A stretch of DNA of 64,000 bases from NCBI GenBank assembly GCA_947453885.1, contig CANGIF010000009.1, forward strand, positions 1 through 64,000, written 5' to 3'. This document shows, piece by piece, positions 36,833-48,463 of this stretch (positions are counted from its first letter, which is position 1; each line of letters starts with the position of its first letter). The notes under the pieces were generated by a model, which did no database searches, had not been told where the DNA came from, and saw only the letters and a program-made list of their open reading frames with translations. Source of the stretch: Flavobacteriaceae bacterium (GTDB taxonomy: Bacteria > Bacteroidota > Bacteroidia > Flavobacteriales > Flavobacteriaceae). The position numbers and the translations under genes are program-made.

Positions 36833-39800
36833 ATTATAGGTATCAAAAAATTAAAAAAAATAGTATTTCGATCCTTATTAGCGCTAGTTTTACTTTTATT
36901 AGTAATTGGCATAGTACTTTCTTTACCATTTGTACAAACTAAAATTGCTCATTATTTCACTAATAAGTTAAATCAACAGTACCACACAAGTATAAATGTT
37001 GATCAAATTGCGATATCGGTTTTTGGCGGAGTTAAATTGAAGCAAGTTTTAATCAAAGATTATAAATCCGATACATTAATAGCAGCAAATAGGATAACAA
37101 CTTCTATTTTAGATATAAAAAAAGTACTAGATGGCGATTTATTATTTGGAACAATAAGAGCTGACGGACTTTATTTGAATTTGAAATATTATAAAGGCTC
37201 AAAAAAAGATACTAATTTAGACAAGTTTATTGAACTTTTTGAAACAGGTAAACCTTCAACAAAACCTTTTTTTATGAGTTCAGATAAAATTATTTTATCG
37301 AACTCAAAATTTTTATTGTCAGATGAAAACAATAAAGTTCCTGTAGATTTAAGCATTAAAAGCATGAATGGTGTTATTAAGCAATTTAAAATTATTGGTC
37401 CAAATGTATTTATTGATGTTACAAAATTGTCTTTTTTAGACGCCAATGGATTATTTGTAGAAAATGTAACTACAACTTTTTCATACACCAAAAAGCAAAT
37501 GAGGATTGACAAGCTTCATTTAAAAACACGAAATTCTTTTGTACATGGCTATGTAATTATGAATTATGATAGAAAAGATATGTCCAATTTCATAAATAAA
37601 GTACAATTTGATGTGAAAATTGATTCCTCAAACATTGCAACCGCTGATTTGAATTGTTTTTATAATGAGTTTAGTAAAACGCAACATTATTCAGTTAAAA
37701 CAAAGTTTAAAGGTACTTTAAATAATTTTAAACTAATAAATCTTCATGTAAAAGATATAAAAATCACTCAAATTATTGGCAATGTCACCTTTAAAAATAT
37801 TTTTGGAAAGGAAAAAGACACCTTTTCAATGGATGGCGATTTTGAGAAAGTAGCGTCTAATTATACTAATTTAACGGTACTTTTACCTTCCATTTTGGGG
37901 AAAAATTTACCAAGTTCATTAAAGACATTAGGACAATTTAATTTTAAAGGAACAACATTTCTAACAACTTCATTTTTTAAAACAGCAATGGAAATGAAAA
38001 CTGAGTTAGGATTTATACAATCTAATTTAGAATTATCAAATATCAAAACAATTGATAAAGCATCTTATGTGGGAACTTTAATTTTGGATAATTTTGATTT
38101 AGGCACTTTTTTGAATCGAAAAGAAGTACGAAAAGTGAGTTTAGATGTAAATGTAGTTGGAAAAGGATTTACAGAGCAATATTTAAAAACTAGTTTTGAT
38201 GGTACCGTTAGTAAAATGTACTATAATGGTTATACTTACACAAACATTCTTACAAAAGGAAATTTTGAAAAACCTATTTTCAACGGACAAATAGTTGTAA
38301 ATGATCCAAATCTTAAAATGAATTTTTTAGGTACAATTGATTTAAATGCAAAATCTAATATTTTTGATTTTAAAGCAAATATAGACCATGCAAACCTAAA
38401 AAAGATGAACATTTTAAATGATTCAATATCAAATTTTAAAGGCGATTTTGATATTAAAATTAAAGGAAATTCTTGGGATAATTTAGAAGGAAAAGTTGAT
38501 ATTAAAAACACAGCCTATCAAAACACTAAAGACACTTATAAATTTACAGATTTTGATGTTCAATCTAGTTTTGACGATAACAAAGTAAGAACTATTTCTA
38601 TAAATTCACCAGATATAGTTGAAGGTAAAATAGTTGGAAAATTCCATTATTTACAATTAAGAAAAATGTTGGAAAATTCAGCAGGTAGTTTGTACACCAA
38701 TTATCATCCTAATAAAATTGATAAGGGACAATTTATGAAGTTTGATTTTAGAGTAAACAATAAATTTATAGATATTTTATTTCCAGAGGTTGCAATTGGA
38801 AAAAACACTGAATTTCATGGAGCAATTAATTCTGATAATGATGATTTTAAATTTAATTTTAATTCTTCTCAAATTGTAGCATATAATAATTTTTTTGATC
38901 ACGTAAAAGTTTCAATAGATAACAAAAATCCCATTTTCAATACCTTTATTGAAATGGATAGCATTCGAACTAAGCATTATAAAGTTAGAGATTTTAGTTT
39001 GATCAATGTCACAATGAAAGATACACTATATGTTCGAACGGAATTTAAAGGAGGTTCAAAAGGCGAAGATGTTTTCAACTTGAACATTTTTCATACAATT
39101 GATGCTAATAATAAAAACGTAATTGGATTAAAAAAATCAGATGTTAAGTTTAAAAATAATTTGTGGTATTTTAATGAAAAAGATGCTTTTGACAATAAAA
39201 TGATTTTTGATAAAAACATGCATGAATTTACTTTTGACAATTTCGTATTATCTCATGAAAATGAAGAAATATCTTTTTATGGCAACCTACAAAGTAAAAC
39301 CAATAAAGATTTAAAAATTAATTTCAAGGAGGTCGATTTAACTAAAATTTCACCTGAAATTGAAAAATTCAAATTAGAGGGTTTACTAAACGGACTAGTT
39401 AATATTAAGCAAAAAGAACAAATTTACCAACCAACTTCTTGTCTTCAAATTGAAGAGTTGAAAATAAACGCTATTAAATTGGGACTTTTAAATATTGATA
39501 TTTCCGGAGATGACAGTTTTAGTAATTTTGGAATTAAATCTACTTTGAAAAACGACGGATTTGAATCTTTTTCTGCAAATGGAAATTTGAACGTTGTAAA
39601 CAACAAATCGCAACTTGATTTAGATTTAAATTTTAATAAATTTAATTTAGGAATTTTGAGTGGAGTAGGAGGTTCAGTAATAACAAAAATCAGAGGTTTT
39701 GCAAATGGAACTGCAAAATTGAGTGGTAATATTTTAGCACCAGAAATTGATGGAAAATTAACAATTGAAAATGCAGGATTGAAAATTCCTTACTTAAACA

Positions 39801-41344
39801 CGGATTATGCTTTTCAAGATAACTCAGAAGTTAGTGTTTCAACCAATCAATTTAGATTTAATTCAATTCAAATAAAGGACACAAAATACTTTACTACAGG
39901 AGTGTTGAATGGTGCTATATCTCACAAAAATTTTGGTGATTGGAAATTAGATTTAAATGTTAAATCGGATAATATTGTTGCTATTGATACTAAAGAGAGT
40001 GATGATGCCATTTATTATGGAACTGCGTTTATTAAAGGGGAAGCTACAATTTCTGGACCAACAGATGCACTTTTTATTAATGTAAATGCAAAATCGAATA
40101 AAAATACCTCATTAAAAATCCCAATTAATAATTCTGAAACAATGGGAGATAATAATTATATTCATTTTCTTAATCCAAAAGAGAAATACAATTTAAAACG
40201 GGGAATTGTTGAAAATAGAAATTACAATGGACTAGAATTGAATTTCGATTTAGATATAACTAAAGATGCTGAAATAGAAGTAATTTTAAACAAAGAATCA
40301 GGTCATAAAATGATTGGTTCTGGATATGGAACTATAAATTTATCTATAAACACTTTGGGTAAATTTAATATTTTTGGGGATTTTAAAGTTTATGATGGTA
40401 AATATTTTTTTAAATACGGTGGATTAATTAACAAAACATTTGATGTCAAAAAAGGGGGGTATATAAATTGGTCAGGTGACCCAATGCGTGCTGATATCAA
40501 TTTAGAAGCTGAATACAAAAATTTGATTGCGAATCCAGGTGTATTACTAGAAAATCCATCTTTTAACAAGAAAGTTCCTGTTGTGGTTACTATTGGAATT
40601 AAAGGAAAATTAAATGTTCCTGATCCTGATTTTAATATTGATTTTCCAACAGTGTCTTCGGTTTTAAAATCTGAAATTCAAACAAAGTTGGACGATAAAG
40701 ACGTTCGTCAAAAACAAGCATTGATTTTACTTTCAACAGGAGGTTTTTTAAGTGCAGAAGGGCTAAATCAATCATCATTAGTTACAAGTAACTTATTTGA
40801 AAAAGCAAGCAGTTTATTTGACGATTTATTTCAGGACAAAGACAGTAAAGTAAAGTTAGGAGTAGCTTATAATGCTGCGGATAAATCCATAGCTGGTACA
40901 CAGACAACAGGTAGGTTTGATGTTAATTTTACTACCCAAGTAAACGAAAGAATTTCAATAAATGGAAAGTTAGGAGTGCCAGTTGGTGGTGTAAATGAGT
41001 CGGCAATTGTTGGAAATGTTGAGGTACAATATAGAGTAAACGAAGATGGAACCTTAAATTTAAGAATGTACAATAGAGAAAATGACATAAATTATATAGG
41101 TGAAGGTATAGGATATACACAAGGACTCGGAATATCTTATGAAGTGGATTTTGATACTTTTAAAGAACTTATAAACAAACTTACTAATAAAAAAGGACTA
41201 GATCCAGAAAAGAAAGCTAAAATAAAAGATTCTATTGAAAAAATAGAAAAACCTAATTATATTAATTTTCCTTCAAAAAAGAATGATAATAAGAATAATC
41301 AAAAAGTAATTATTCAAGGTGTATTAAACGATAAGAAAAAATAA
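36833..41344 (+). CDS. TamB/DUF490-type translocation and assembly module protein; N-terminus uses an apparently non-canonical start
   Basis: C-terminal DUF490 features (YNGLELNFDLDITKDAEIEVILN...GDFKVYDGKYFFKYGGLINKTFDVKKGGYINWSGDPMRADINLEAEY). In-frame upstream of the TTG at 37037: IIGIKKLKKIVFRSLLALVLLLLVIGIVLSLPFVQTKIAHYFTNKLNQQYHTSINVDQIAISVFGGVKL. Confidence 0.9.
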   Translation: MIGIKKLKKIVFRSLLALVLLLLVIGIVLSLPFVQTKIAHYFTNKLNQQYHTSINVDQIAISVFGGVKLKQVLIKDYKSDTLIAANRITTSILDIKKVLDGDLLFGTIRADGLYLNLKYYKGSKKDTNLDKFIELFETGKPSTKPFFMSSDKIILSNSKFLLSDENNKVPVDLSIKSMNGVIKQFKIIGPNVFIDVTKLSFLDANGLFVENVTTTFSYTKKQMRIDKLHLKTRNSFVHGYVIMNYDRKDMSNFINKVQFDVKIDSSNIATADLNCFYNEFSKTQHYSVKTKFKGTLNNFKLINLHVKDIKITQIIGNVTFKNIFGKEKDTFSMDGDFEKVASNYTNLTVLLPSILGKNLPSSLKTLGQFNFKGTTFLTTSFFKTAMEMKTELGFIQSNLELSNIKTIDKASYVGTLILDNFDLGTFLNRKEVRKVSLDVNVVGKGFTEQYLKTSFDGTVSKMYYNGYTYTNILTKGNFEKPIFNGQIVVNDPNLKMNFLGTIDLNAKSNIFDFKANIDHANLKKMNILNDSISNFKGDFDIKIKGNSWDNLEGKVDIKNTAYQNTKDTYKFTDFDVQSSFDDNKVRTISINSPDIVEGKIVGKFHYLQLRKMLENSAGSLYTNYHPNKIDKGQFMKFDFRVNNKFIDILFPEVAIGKNTEFHGAINSDNDDFKFNFNSSQIVAYNNFFDHVKVSIDNKNPIFNTFIEMDSIRTKHYKVRDFSLINVTMKDTLYVRTEFKGGSKGEDVFNLNIFHTIDANNKNVIGLKKSDVKFKNNLWYFNEKDAFDNKMIFDKNMHEFTFDNFVLSHENEEISFYGNLQSKTNKDLKINFKEVDLTKISPEIEKFKLEGLLNGLVNIKQKEQIYQPTSCLQIEELKINAIKLGLLNIDISGDDSFSNFGIKSTLKNDGFESFSANGNLNVVNNKSQLDLDLNFNKFNLGILSGVGGSVITKIRGFANGTAKLSGNILAPEIDGKLTIENAGLKIPYLNTDYAFQDNSEVSVSTNQFRFNSIQIKDTKYFTTGVLNGAISHKNFGDWKLDLNVKSDNIVAIDTKESDDAIYYGTAFIKGEATISGPTDALFINVNAKSNKNTSLKIPINNSETMGDNNYIHFLNPKEKYNLKRGIVENRNYNGLELNFDLDITKDAEIEVILNKESGHKMIGSGYGTINLSINTLGKFNIFGDFKVYDGKYFFKYGGLINKTFDVKKGGYINWSGDPMRADINLEAEYKNLIANPGVLLENPSFNKKVPVVVTIGIKGKLNVPDPDFNIDFPTVSSVLKSEIQTKLDDKDVRQKQALILLSTGGFLSAEGLNQSSLVTSNLFEKASSLFDDLFQDKDSKVKLGVAYNAADKSIAGTQTTGRFDVNFTTQVNERISINGKLGVPVGGVNESAIVGNVEVQYRVNEDGTLNLRMYNRENDINYIGEGIGYTQGLGISYEVDFDTFKELINKLTNKKGLDPEKKAKIKDSIEKIEKPNYINFPSKKNDNKNNQKVIIQGVLNDKKK

Positions 41345-41493
41345 CAATCTCGTTAAAAAAACACTTTATAACTAGCAAAAATTAAAAACTTATCAACGAA
41401 AACGTTTGAAAATTCCATAATTTTTAGTTTTATTGGTCTTCAGTTTTTTATATACAATAGTATTATTAATTTTACATTATTAATTTATTTTAA

Positions 41494-42480
41494 ATGTCAA
41501 CAATGATTAAAAAAATTGGCGTATTAACATCTGGTGGAGATGCTCCTGGAATGAATGCGGCTATTCGTGCAGTTGTAAGGACTTGCGCCTATCACAATGT
41601 GGAATGTGTTGGTATTTACCGAGGCTATCAAGGCATGATCGAAGGTGATTTTAAAGAAATGGGTCCAAGAAGTGTACATAATATAGTAAATAAAGGAGGT
41701 ACTATTTTAAAATCAGCTCGCTCAAAAGAATTTATGACAACTGAAGGACGTAAAAAAGCATTTGAAAATTTATCAAAATCAAACATTGGCGGTTTAGTTA
41801 TAATTGGAGGAGATGGAAGTTTTACTGGAGCAGAAATTTTTAATAAAGAATTTGGATTTCCAGTAATGGGAATTCCAGGTACTATCGATAATGATATTTA
41901 TGGAACAAGTCATACATTAGGATACGACACCGCTTTAAATACGGTAGTAGAGGCTATAGATAAAATTAGAGATACTGCTAGTTCACACAATCGATTGTTT
42001 TTTGTAGAAGTAATGGGGCGTGACGCAGGACACATAGCTTTAAATGCAGGAATTGGAGCAGGAGCTGAAGAAATTTTAATACCTGAAGAAGATTTAGGAT
42101 TGGAACGATTGTTAGAATCATTAAAGAAAAGTAAGGCTTCCGGCAAATCTTCAAGTATAGTTGTTATTGCTGAAGGAGATAAAATTGGAAAAAATGTATT
42201 TGAATTAAAAGACTACGTGGATGAGAATCTTCCTGAATACGATGTTAGAGTCTCTGTTTTAGGTCACATGCAAAGAGGTGGAGCACCTTCTTGTTATGAT
42301 AGGGTTTTGGCTAGCCGATTAGGTGTTAAAGCTGTTGAATCATTGTTAGAAGGTAAATCAAATTTCATGGTAGGTATGATGAACGATAAAGTTGCACTAA
42401 CTCCTTTAGAGCAAGCAATAAAGGGTCATACAGAAATTGATAGAGAATTATTGAGAGTTTCCGAAATAATATCAATATAA
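41494..42480 (+). CDS. pfkA: 6-phosphofructokinase
   Basis: KKIGVLTSGGDAPGMNAAIRAVVR; GGDGSFTGA; GIPGTIDNDI. Confidence 0.97.
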   Translation: MSTMIKKIGVLTSGGDAPGMNAAIRAVVRTCAYHNVECVGIYRGYQGMIEGDFKEMGPRSVHNIVNKGGTILKSARSKEFMTTEGRKKAFENLSKSNIGGLVIIGGDGSFTGAEIFNKEFGFPVMGIPGTIDNDIYGTSHTLGYDTALNTVVEAIDKIRDTASSHNRLFFVEVMGRDAGHIALNAGIGAGAEEILIPEEDLGLERLLESLKKSKASGKSSSIVVIAEGDKIGKNVFELKDYVDENLPEYDVRVSVLGHMQRGGAPSCYDRVLASRLGVKAVESLLEGKSNFMVGMMNDKVALTPLEQAIKGHTEIDRELLRVSEIISI

Positions 42481-42502
42481 TTAGATTAAAATAAATTAAT
42501 AA

Positions 42503-43564
<1,062 letters not shown>

Positions 43565-43576
43565 TTTAAGAGTTAG

Positions 43577-43614
43577 AAAATCCTATCAAACGAAAGTATG
43601 ATAGGATTTTTTTT
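43577..43614 (+). terminator. Terminator of gapA
   Basis: AAAATCCTATCA-aacgaaagta-TGATAGGATTTT followed by T-run. Confidence 0.88.
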
Positions 43615-43674
43615 GACTTTCATAGTTAATATTTATACTAAATCAATTCAAATTTCTTCAAACTCAAAACCAAT

Positions 43675-44526
43675 ATGAAATTACTAGTAGATAGTGGCTC
43701 AACTAAAGCCGATTGGATTTCTATCGATGAAAACGGTAAAGTTTTATTTACAACTCAAACATTAGGATTAAACCCTGAAGTTTTAGAAAAGGAGGAAATA
43801 ATTGCACGACTTGAAGATAAATTTGATATTTCTCACAACAGAAATGAAGTAACCCATTTATTTTTTTATGGAGCTGGTTGTGGTACAGATAGAATGAAAA
43901 ATTTTCTATCTGATGTTTTTTCAGAATATTTTTCAAAGGCAATAGTATCAGTTCATGAGGATACATATGCTGCAGTATATGCTACAACTCCAAAAAACGA
44001 GGAAGCAATAGTTTGTATACTTGGAACTGGTTCAAATTGTAGTTATTTTGATGGAACAGTTCTACATCAAAAAGTACAATCATTAGGGTATATTGCTATG
44101 GATGATTGTAGTGGAAATCGCTTTGGTCGTCACTTGTTAAGAGGCTATTATTTTAATAAAATGCCAAGTGAACTTGCACGCGAATTTGAAGAAGAATATA
44201 TTGTAGAACCCGATTACGTTAAAAGCAATTTATACAAAGAACCTAATCCAAATGCTTATTTGGCTACATTTGCTAAGTTTTTGATCAAACATAAAGACAC
44301 AGAGTTTTGTAAGAAATTCATAAAATTAGAAATGGAAGATTTTGTTGAAAATTACATAAAGCAATACGAAAACTATAAAGAAATTCCAGTACATTTTGTT
44401 GGATCTATAGCATTTTATTTAAAAGATGAATTGCAAGAAATTTTATCGCAGCATTCAATTATTTTGGGTAATGTACTTCGAAGACCTATAGATGGTTTAA
44501 TAGCATATCATATATTGAACAAATAA
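43675..44526 (+). CDS. BadF/BadG-type ATPase, N-acetylglucosamine kinase-like
   Basis: LLVDSGSTKADWISID; ILGTGSNCSYFDG; YIAMDDCSGNRFGRHLLRGYY. Confidence 0.85.
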   Translation: MKLLVDSGSTKADWISIDENGKVLFTTQTLGLNPEVLEKEEIIARLEDKFDISHNRNEVTHLFFYGAGCGTDRMKNFLSDVFSEYFSKAIVSVHEDTYAAVYATTPKNEEAIVCILGTGSNCSYFDGTVLHQKVQSLGYIAMDDCSGNRFGRHLLRGYYFNKMPSELAREFEEEYIVEPDYVKSNLYKEPNPNAYLATFAKFLIKHKDTEFCKKFIKLEMEDFVENYIKQYENYKEIPVHFVGSIAFYLKDELQEILSQHSIILGNVLRRPIDGLIAYHILNK

Positions 44527-44530
44527 ATTT

Positions 44531-44558
44531 TTAACCACGAATATTTCGTGGTTTTTTT
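44531..44558 (+). terminator. Rho-independent terminator
   Basis: AACCACGAA-tat-TTCGTGGTT + T-run. Confidence 0.88.
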
Positions 44559-44571
44559 AACTTAATACAGT

Positions 44572-44940
44572 ATGGAAATTGCACTTATTGCTCATGATGG
44601 AAAAAAAGCTGATATGGTTCAGTTTTTAAACAAAAACAAGGAACAACTTAATCATCAAAATATTAGATTAATTGCAACTGGAACTACAGGAAGTAAAGCC
44701 GAAAGTGCTGGAATAAAAGTAAAAAAAATGCTCTCAGGACCTTTAGGAGGAGATGCACAAATTGCTGCCCGAGTTGCTGAAGGGAAAACAAACATGGTTA
44801 TTTTTTTTAAAGACCCAAATTCAAGTCATCCACACGAACCAGATATAAATATGCTTATTAGAATTTGCGATGTACACAATATTCCCTTAGCAACTAATGA
44901 GTCAACTGCACAATTGTTATTAAATGCATTAAAACAGTAA
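44572..44940 (+). CDS. mgsA: Methylglyoxal synthase
   Basis: EIALIAHDGKKADMVQF; ATGTTGSK; LSGPLGGDAQIAARVAEGKTNMVIFFKDP. Confidence 0.95.
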   Translation: MEIALIAHDGKKADMVQFLNKNKEQLNHQNIRLIATGTTGSKAESAGIKVKKMLSGPLGGDAQIAARVAEGKTNMVIFFKDPNSSHPHEPDINMLIRICDVHNIPLATNESTAQLLLNALKQ

Positions 44941-45239
44941 TTCTTTCTCGAAATAATTTTAATTTTAATTTTTTTTAAAGTAACTTTTTTTAATTTTCAT
45001 TGTAACAAATTAAATTTATAATCGTCTTATTTATAAATAATCATAGATATATATTTTTATTAATTTTGGTTGTTTGTAATGTGTAATTTAATAAAAATAG
45101 GACATTGTTTTTACAGGATAAATTTAAATCAAAGTTAATTAAAAGTTAAATATAAGTACTATGCAATACAAGATACAGTGTTTAGAATGTATATTTGCAT
45201 AGAATATTACTAAAAGGAATAATTTTAAAAAATAATAAA

Positions 45240-45650
45240 ATGAAAACATCAATGTTACTTATCGCGATTTTAGTTCTTTGTGGAACATCAGCTTCAGCAA
45301 AATCTAATAATCAAAAGGAATCACAAATCAACAACTATGGTTTTATTGAAGTTGTAAAAATGTTGACTTTGGGAATTGAAATAGGAGATGATTTGGACTT
45401 GTCTAATCTAAGAAATGTAAATTTAAACGAAAATATTGTAGAAATTGAAAATAGAATTGAAGAAAACAATAAAATTATTGAAGCTAATATAGTGCAAATT
45501 CAGCCCTTATGTTCTGATAAATGTATTGAAGATGTTATAAGTGAAGATCGTAAAATTATAGAAAATGCTATCCCTGATATTTTATATCCATTAGATTTTT
45601 CTAGGATAAATGTTCAGAAATTAGAAAATAGTAACCTGGTTACTTTCTAA
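45240..45650 (+). CDS. Small secreted hypothetical protein
   Basis: MKTSMLLIAILVLCGTSASAKSNNQKES... signal peptide; start moved from 45195. Confidence 0.65.
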   Translation: MKTSMLLIAILVLCGTSASAKSNNQKESQINNYGFIEVVKMLTLGIEIGDDLDLSNLRNVNLNENIVEIENRIEENNKIIEANIVQIQPLCSDKCIEDVISEDRKIIENAIPDILYPLDFSRINVQKLENSNLVTF

Positions 45651-45691
45651 AAAAGAGAATTAAAAAATTGAGTTAGTTGGTTGTTATGTTA

Positions 45692-45730
45692 AAGCTCCAC
45701 TTCCTTTTGGAAATGGAGCTTGTTTTTTTT
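45692..45730. terminator. Terminator between convergent genes
   Basis: AAGCTCCActtccttttggaaaTGGAGCTT + T-run. Confidence 0.75.
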
Positions 45731-46818
45731 TATTTAAAATATGAAAAAGTTTCGTTGTTTTCAATTTTTAATAAACTTTCATAAATTAATTTGATTACAT
45801 TTTCAACGTCGTTTTTATGAACCATTTCTACAGTGGTGTGCATATAACGCAACGGTAAAGAGATTAATGCAGAAGCGACTCCACCATTGCTGTAAGCAAA
45901 AGCATCTGTATCTGTACCAGTTACTCGTGAAGAAGCATTTCTTTGAAATGGAATTTCATTTTCTAAAGCAGTGTTAATAATTAATTCTCTTAAATTATTT
46001 TGAACTGCAGGTGCATAGGTAATAACAGGTCCTTTACCAATTTGTGTTTCACCTTCTATTTTTTTATCAATCATAGGTGTTGTTGTATCGTGGCATACAT
46101 CTGTAATTATGGCAACGTTAGGTTGTATAGTTTGAGTAATCATTTCTGCTCCTCGTAAACCAACTTCCTCCTGTACTGCATTTGTAATATATAAACCAAA
46201 GGGTAGTTTTTTGTTGTTTTCTTTTAAAAGACGGGCAACTTCTGCAATCATAAAACCACCTAAACGATTATCTATGGCTCTACAAACAAACTTATCTTCA
46301 TTCAAAATCATGAATTCATCTGGATAGGTAATTACGCATCCAACATGTACTCCTAAATTTTCAACTTGTTCTTTTGTCTCACATCCACAATCTACAAAAA
46401 GATTGTCAATTCTGGCTACTTCCTCTTTACCTCTATTTCTAGTATGAATAGCAGGCCACCCAAAAACACCTTTAACAATTCCTTTTTTAGTGTGAATATT
46501 TACTCGTTTTGAAGGTGCGATTTGATGATCAGAACCTCCATTTCTAATTACATAAATCAATCCATTATCTGTAATGTAATTTACATACCAAGAAATTTCA
46601 TCTGCATGGCCTTCAATTACAACTTTATAGGGTGCATCTGGATTTATAACACCAACAACAGATCCGTAAGTGTCTGTAATAAATGTGTCTACGTAAGGTT
46701 TTAAATACTCCATCCATATTTTTTGACCACCCGATTCGTATCCAGTAGGGGAAGCATTGTTTAAATAATTTTCTAAAAATTGAAGGGAACTTTGATTTAA
46801 TAGCGATGTTGTACTCAT
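45730..46818 (-). CDS. M42 family metallopeptidase
   Basis: NYLNNASPTGYESG; VVIEGHADEISWYV; RAIDNRLGGFM; QEEVGLRGA; start at MSTTS (46818). Confidence 0.9.
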   Translation of the reverse strand: MSTTSLLNQSSLQFLENYLNNASPTGYESGGQKIWMEYLKPYVDTFITDTYGSVVGVINPDAPYKVVIEGHADEISWYVNYITDNGLIYVIRNGGSDHQIAPSKRVNIHTKKGIVKGVFGWPAIHTRNRGKEEVARIDNLFVDCGCETKEQVENLGVHVGCVITYPDEFMILNEDKFVCRAIDNRLGGFMIAEVARLLKENNKKLPFGLYITNAVQEEVGLRGAEMITQTIQPNVAIITDVCHDTTTPMIDKKIEGETQIGKGPVITYAPAVQNNLRELIINTALENEIPFQRNASSRVTGTDTDAFAYSNGGVASALISLPLRYMHTTVEMVHKNDVENVIKLIYESLLKIENNETFSYFK

Positions 46819-46901
46819 AGTATACTTTTTTTTGCTAAAATAGAAATTTGGCACTACAGTTGTATACTATTTCTGTAATTTTGAATATTAATTTTTTTTA
46901 T

Positions 46902-47582
46902 ATGAAATTTATAATAGTAGCATTCGTTTTTTTGTTATTTGGTTTTAATTCGTTGGCTCAAATTGTTAAAGATTCAACTAAAATGGGATATACTATACAA
47001 GAGAATGATAGTATCCTTAGTGAACCTATACTGTTGCAAGAGGTTATTATTCATAAAGAAAAATTAGATCCGGAAGCAAAAAAACAATTTTTAATTCTTC
47101 AAAACAGAGTCTATAGAGTTTATCCTTATGCAAAAATTGCTTCTGAACGCTTATCTGTTCTAAAAAGAAACATGGAAAGTTTAACGTCAAATCATGATAA
47201 AAAAAAATATTTTAAAATTGTGGAGGACTACATGGAAAATGAATTTACTGCTCAATTAAAAAAATTATCACATAAACAAGGGCAAATTTTAGTCAAGTTA
47301 ATTTGTAGACAAACTGGTTTCACGGCTTATCAATTGATTAAAGACTATAAAAGTGGATGGAAAGCATTTTGGTCCAATAACACTGCTCGTATTTTTGAAA
47401 TTAATTTAAAAGTTGGTTATGTTCCATTTGAAAATAATGAGGATTATTTAATTGAAACAATTCTTTACCGAGGATTTAACAGTGGAAGGTTAGTAAAACA
47501 AGAAGCTGCATATCCTATTGATATTGACGAATTAAATACAGCTTGGGAAGAAAAGGCTAAAAAGTTGAGTAAAACAAATTAG
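46902..47582 (+). CDS. DUF4294 domain-containing secreted protein
   Basis: MKFIIVAFVFLLFGFNSLAQ; QNRVYRVYPYAKIASERL...; GQILVKLICRQTGFTAYQLIKDYKSGWKAFWSNNTARIFEI. Confidence 0.85.
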   Translation: MKFIIVAFVFLLFGFNSLAQIVKDSTKMGYTIQENDSILSEPILLQEVIIHKEKLDPEAKKQFLILQNRVYRVYPYAKIASERLSVLKRNMESLTSNHDKKKYFKIVEDYMENEFTAQLKKLSHKQGQILVKLICRQTGFTAYQLIKDYKSGWKAFWSNNTARIFEINLKVGYVPFENNEDYLIETILYRGFNSGRLVKQEAAYPIDIDELNTAWEEKAKKLSKTN

Positions 47583-47630
47583 GGTTTACTAGATGGTTTC
47601 GTACCTTTGCACCTTTAAAATAATAGATTT

Positions 47631-48461
47631 ATGATACACATTGGACAATACAATACTTTAACAATTGCAAGAGATACAAAAGTTGGTTTGTTTTTAACCG
47701 ATGGAACAGACGATATACTTTTACCAAATAAATATGTTCCTAATGTTTTTGAAATTGGAGAAGAATTAATTGTATTTGTATATTTAGATCATGAAGAGCG
47801 TCCAATTGCTACCACTCTTGAACCCTATATTTTACTTAATCAATTTGCATTATTAAGAGTTAATTATGTCAATCAAGTTGGAGCTTTTATGGATTGGGGA
47901 TTAGAAAAGGATATTTTGGTTCCTTATAAAGAACAAGCTCGCCCAATGGAAAAAGGAAAAAGGTATTTAGTTTATCTTTATTTGGATAATAAAACAAATA
48001 GGTTAGTAGCTTCGAGTAAAACAAATCAGTTTCTAAATAATGAAAATTTAACTGTTTCACTACATGAAGAAGTTGAATTAATTGTTTCGCATATTACCGA
48101 AATTGGAATTAATGTAATAATAAATGAATTGCACAAAGGATTAGTTTACAAAGATGAAGTTTATGATGATGCAATTAGAACAGGAGATAGAATTAAAGGA
48201 TATATAAAAAACATTCGTCCTGACCACAAAATAGATGTTTCATTGCACAAAATTGGTTTTGAAAATATTGAATCAAATGCTGCAATAATTTTAAACGAAT
48301 TAAAAGCAAGTAGAGGTTTTCTTAGGTTGAATGACAATAGTCACCCTGAGGATATTAAAACAGTTTTAAAAATGAGTAAAAAAACATTTAAAAAAGCAAT
48401 CGGGACGCTCTACAAAGAAAAATTAATTGAACTTAAAGAGGATGGTATTTATTTAATTTAA
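47631..48461 (+). CDS. CvfB-like S1 RNA-binding protein
   Basis: RDTKVGLFLTDGTDDILLPNKYVP; VNQVGAFMDWGLEKDILVPYKEQ; ASRGFLRLNDNSHPEDIKTVLKMSKKTFKKAIGTLYKEKLI. Confidence 0.9.
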   Translation: MIHIGQYNTLTIARDTKVGLFLTDGTDDILLPNKYVPNVFEIGEELIVFVYLDHEERPIATTLEPYILLNQFALLRVNYVNQVGAFMDWGLEKDILVPYKEQARPMEKGKRYLVYLYLDNKTNRLVASSKTNQFLNNENLTVSLHEEVELIVSHITEIGINVIINELHKGLVYKDEVYDDAIRTGDRIKGYIKNIRPDHKIDVSLHKIGFENIESNAAIILNELKASRGFLRLNDNSHPEDIKTVLKMSKKTFKKAIGTLYKEKLIELKEDGIYLI

Positions 48462-48463
48462 TT

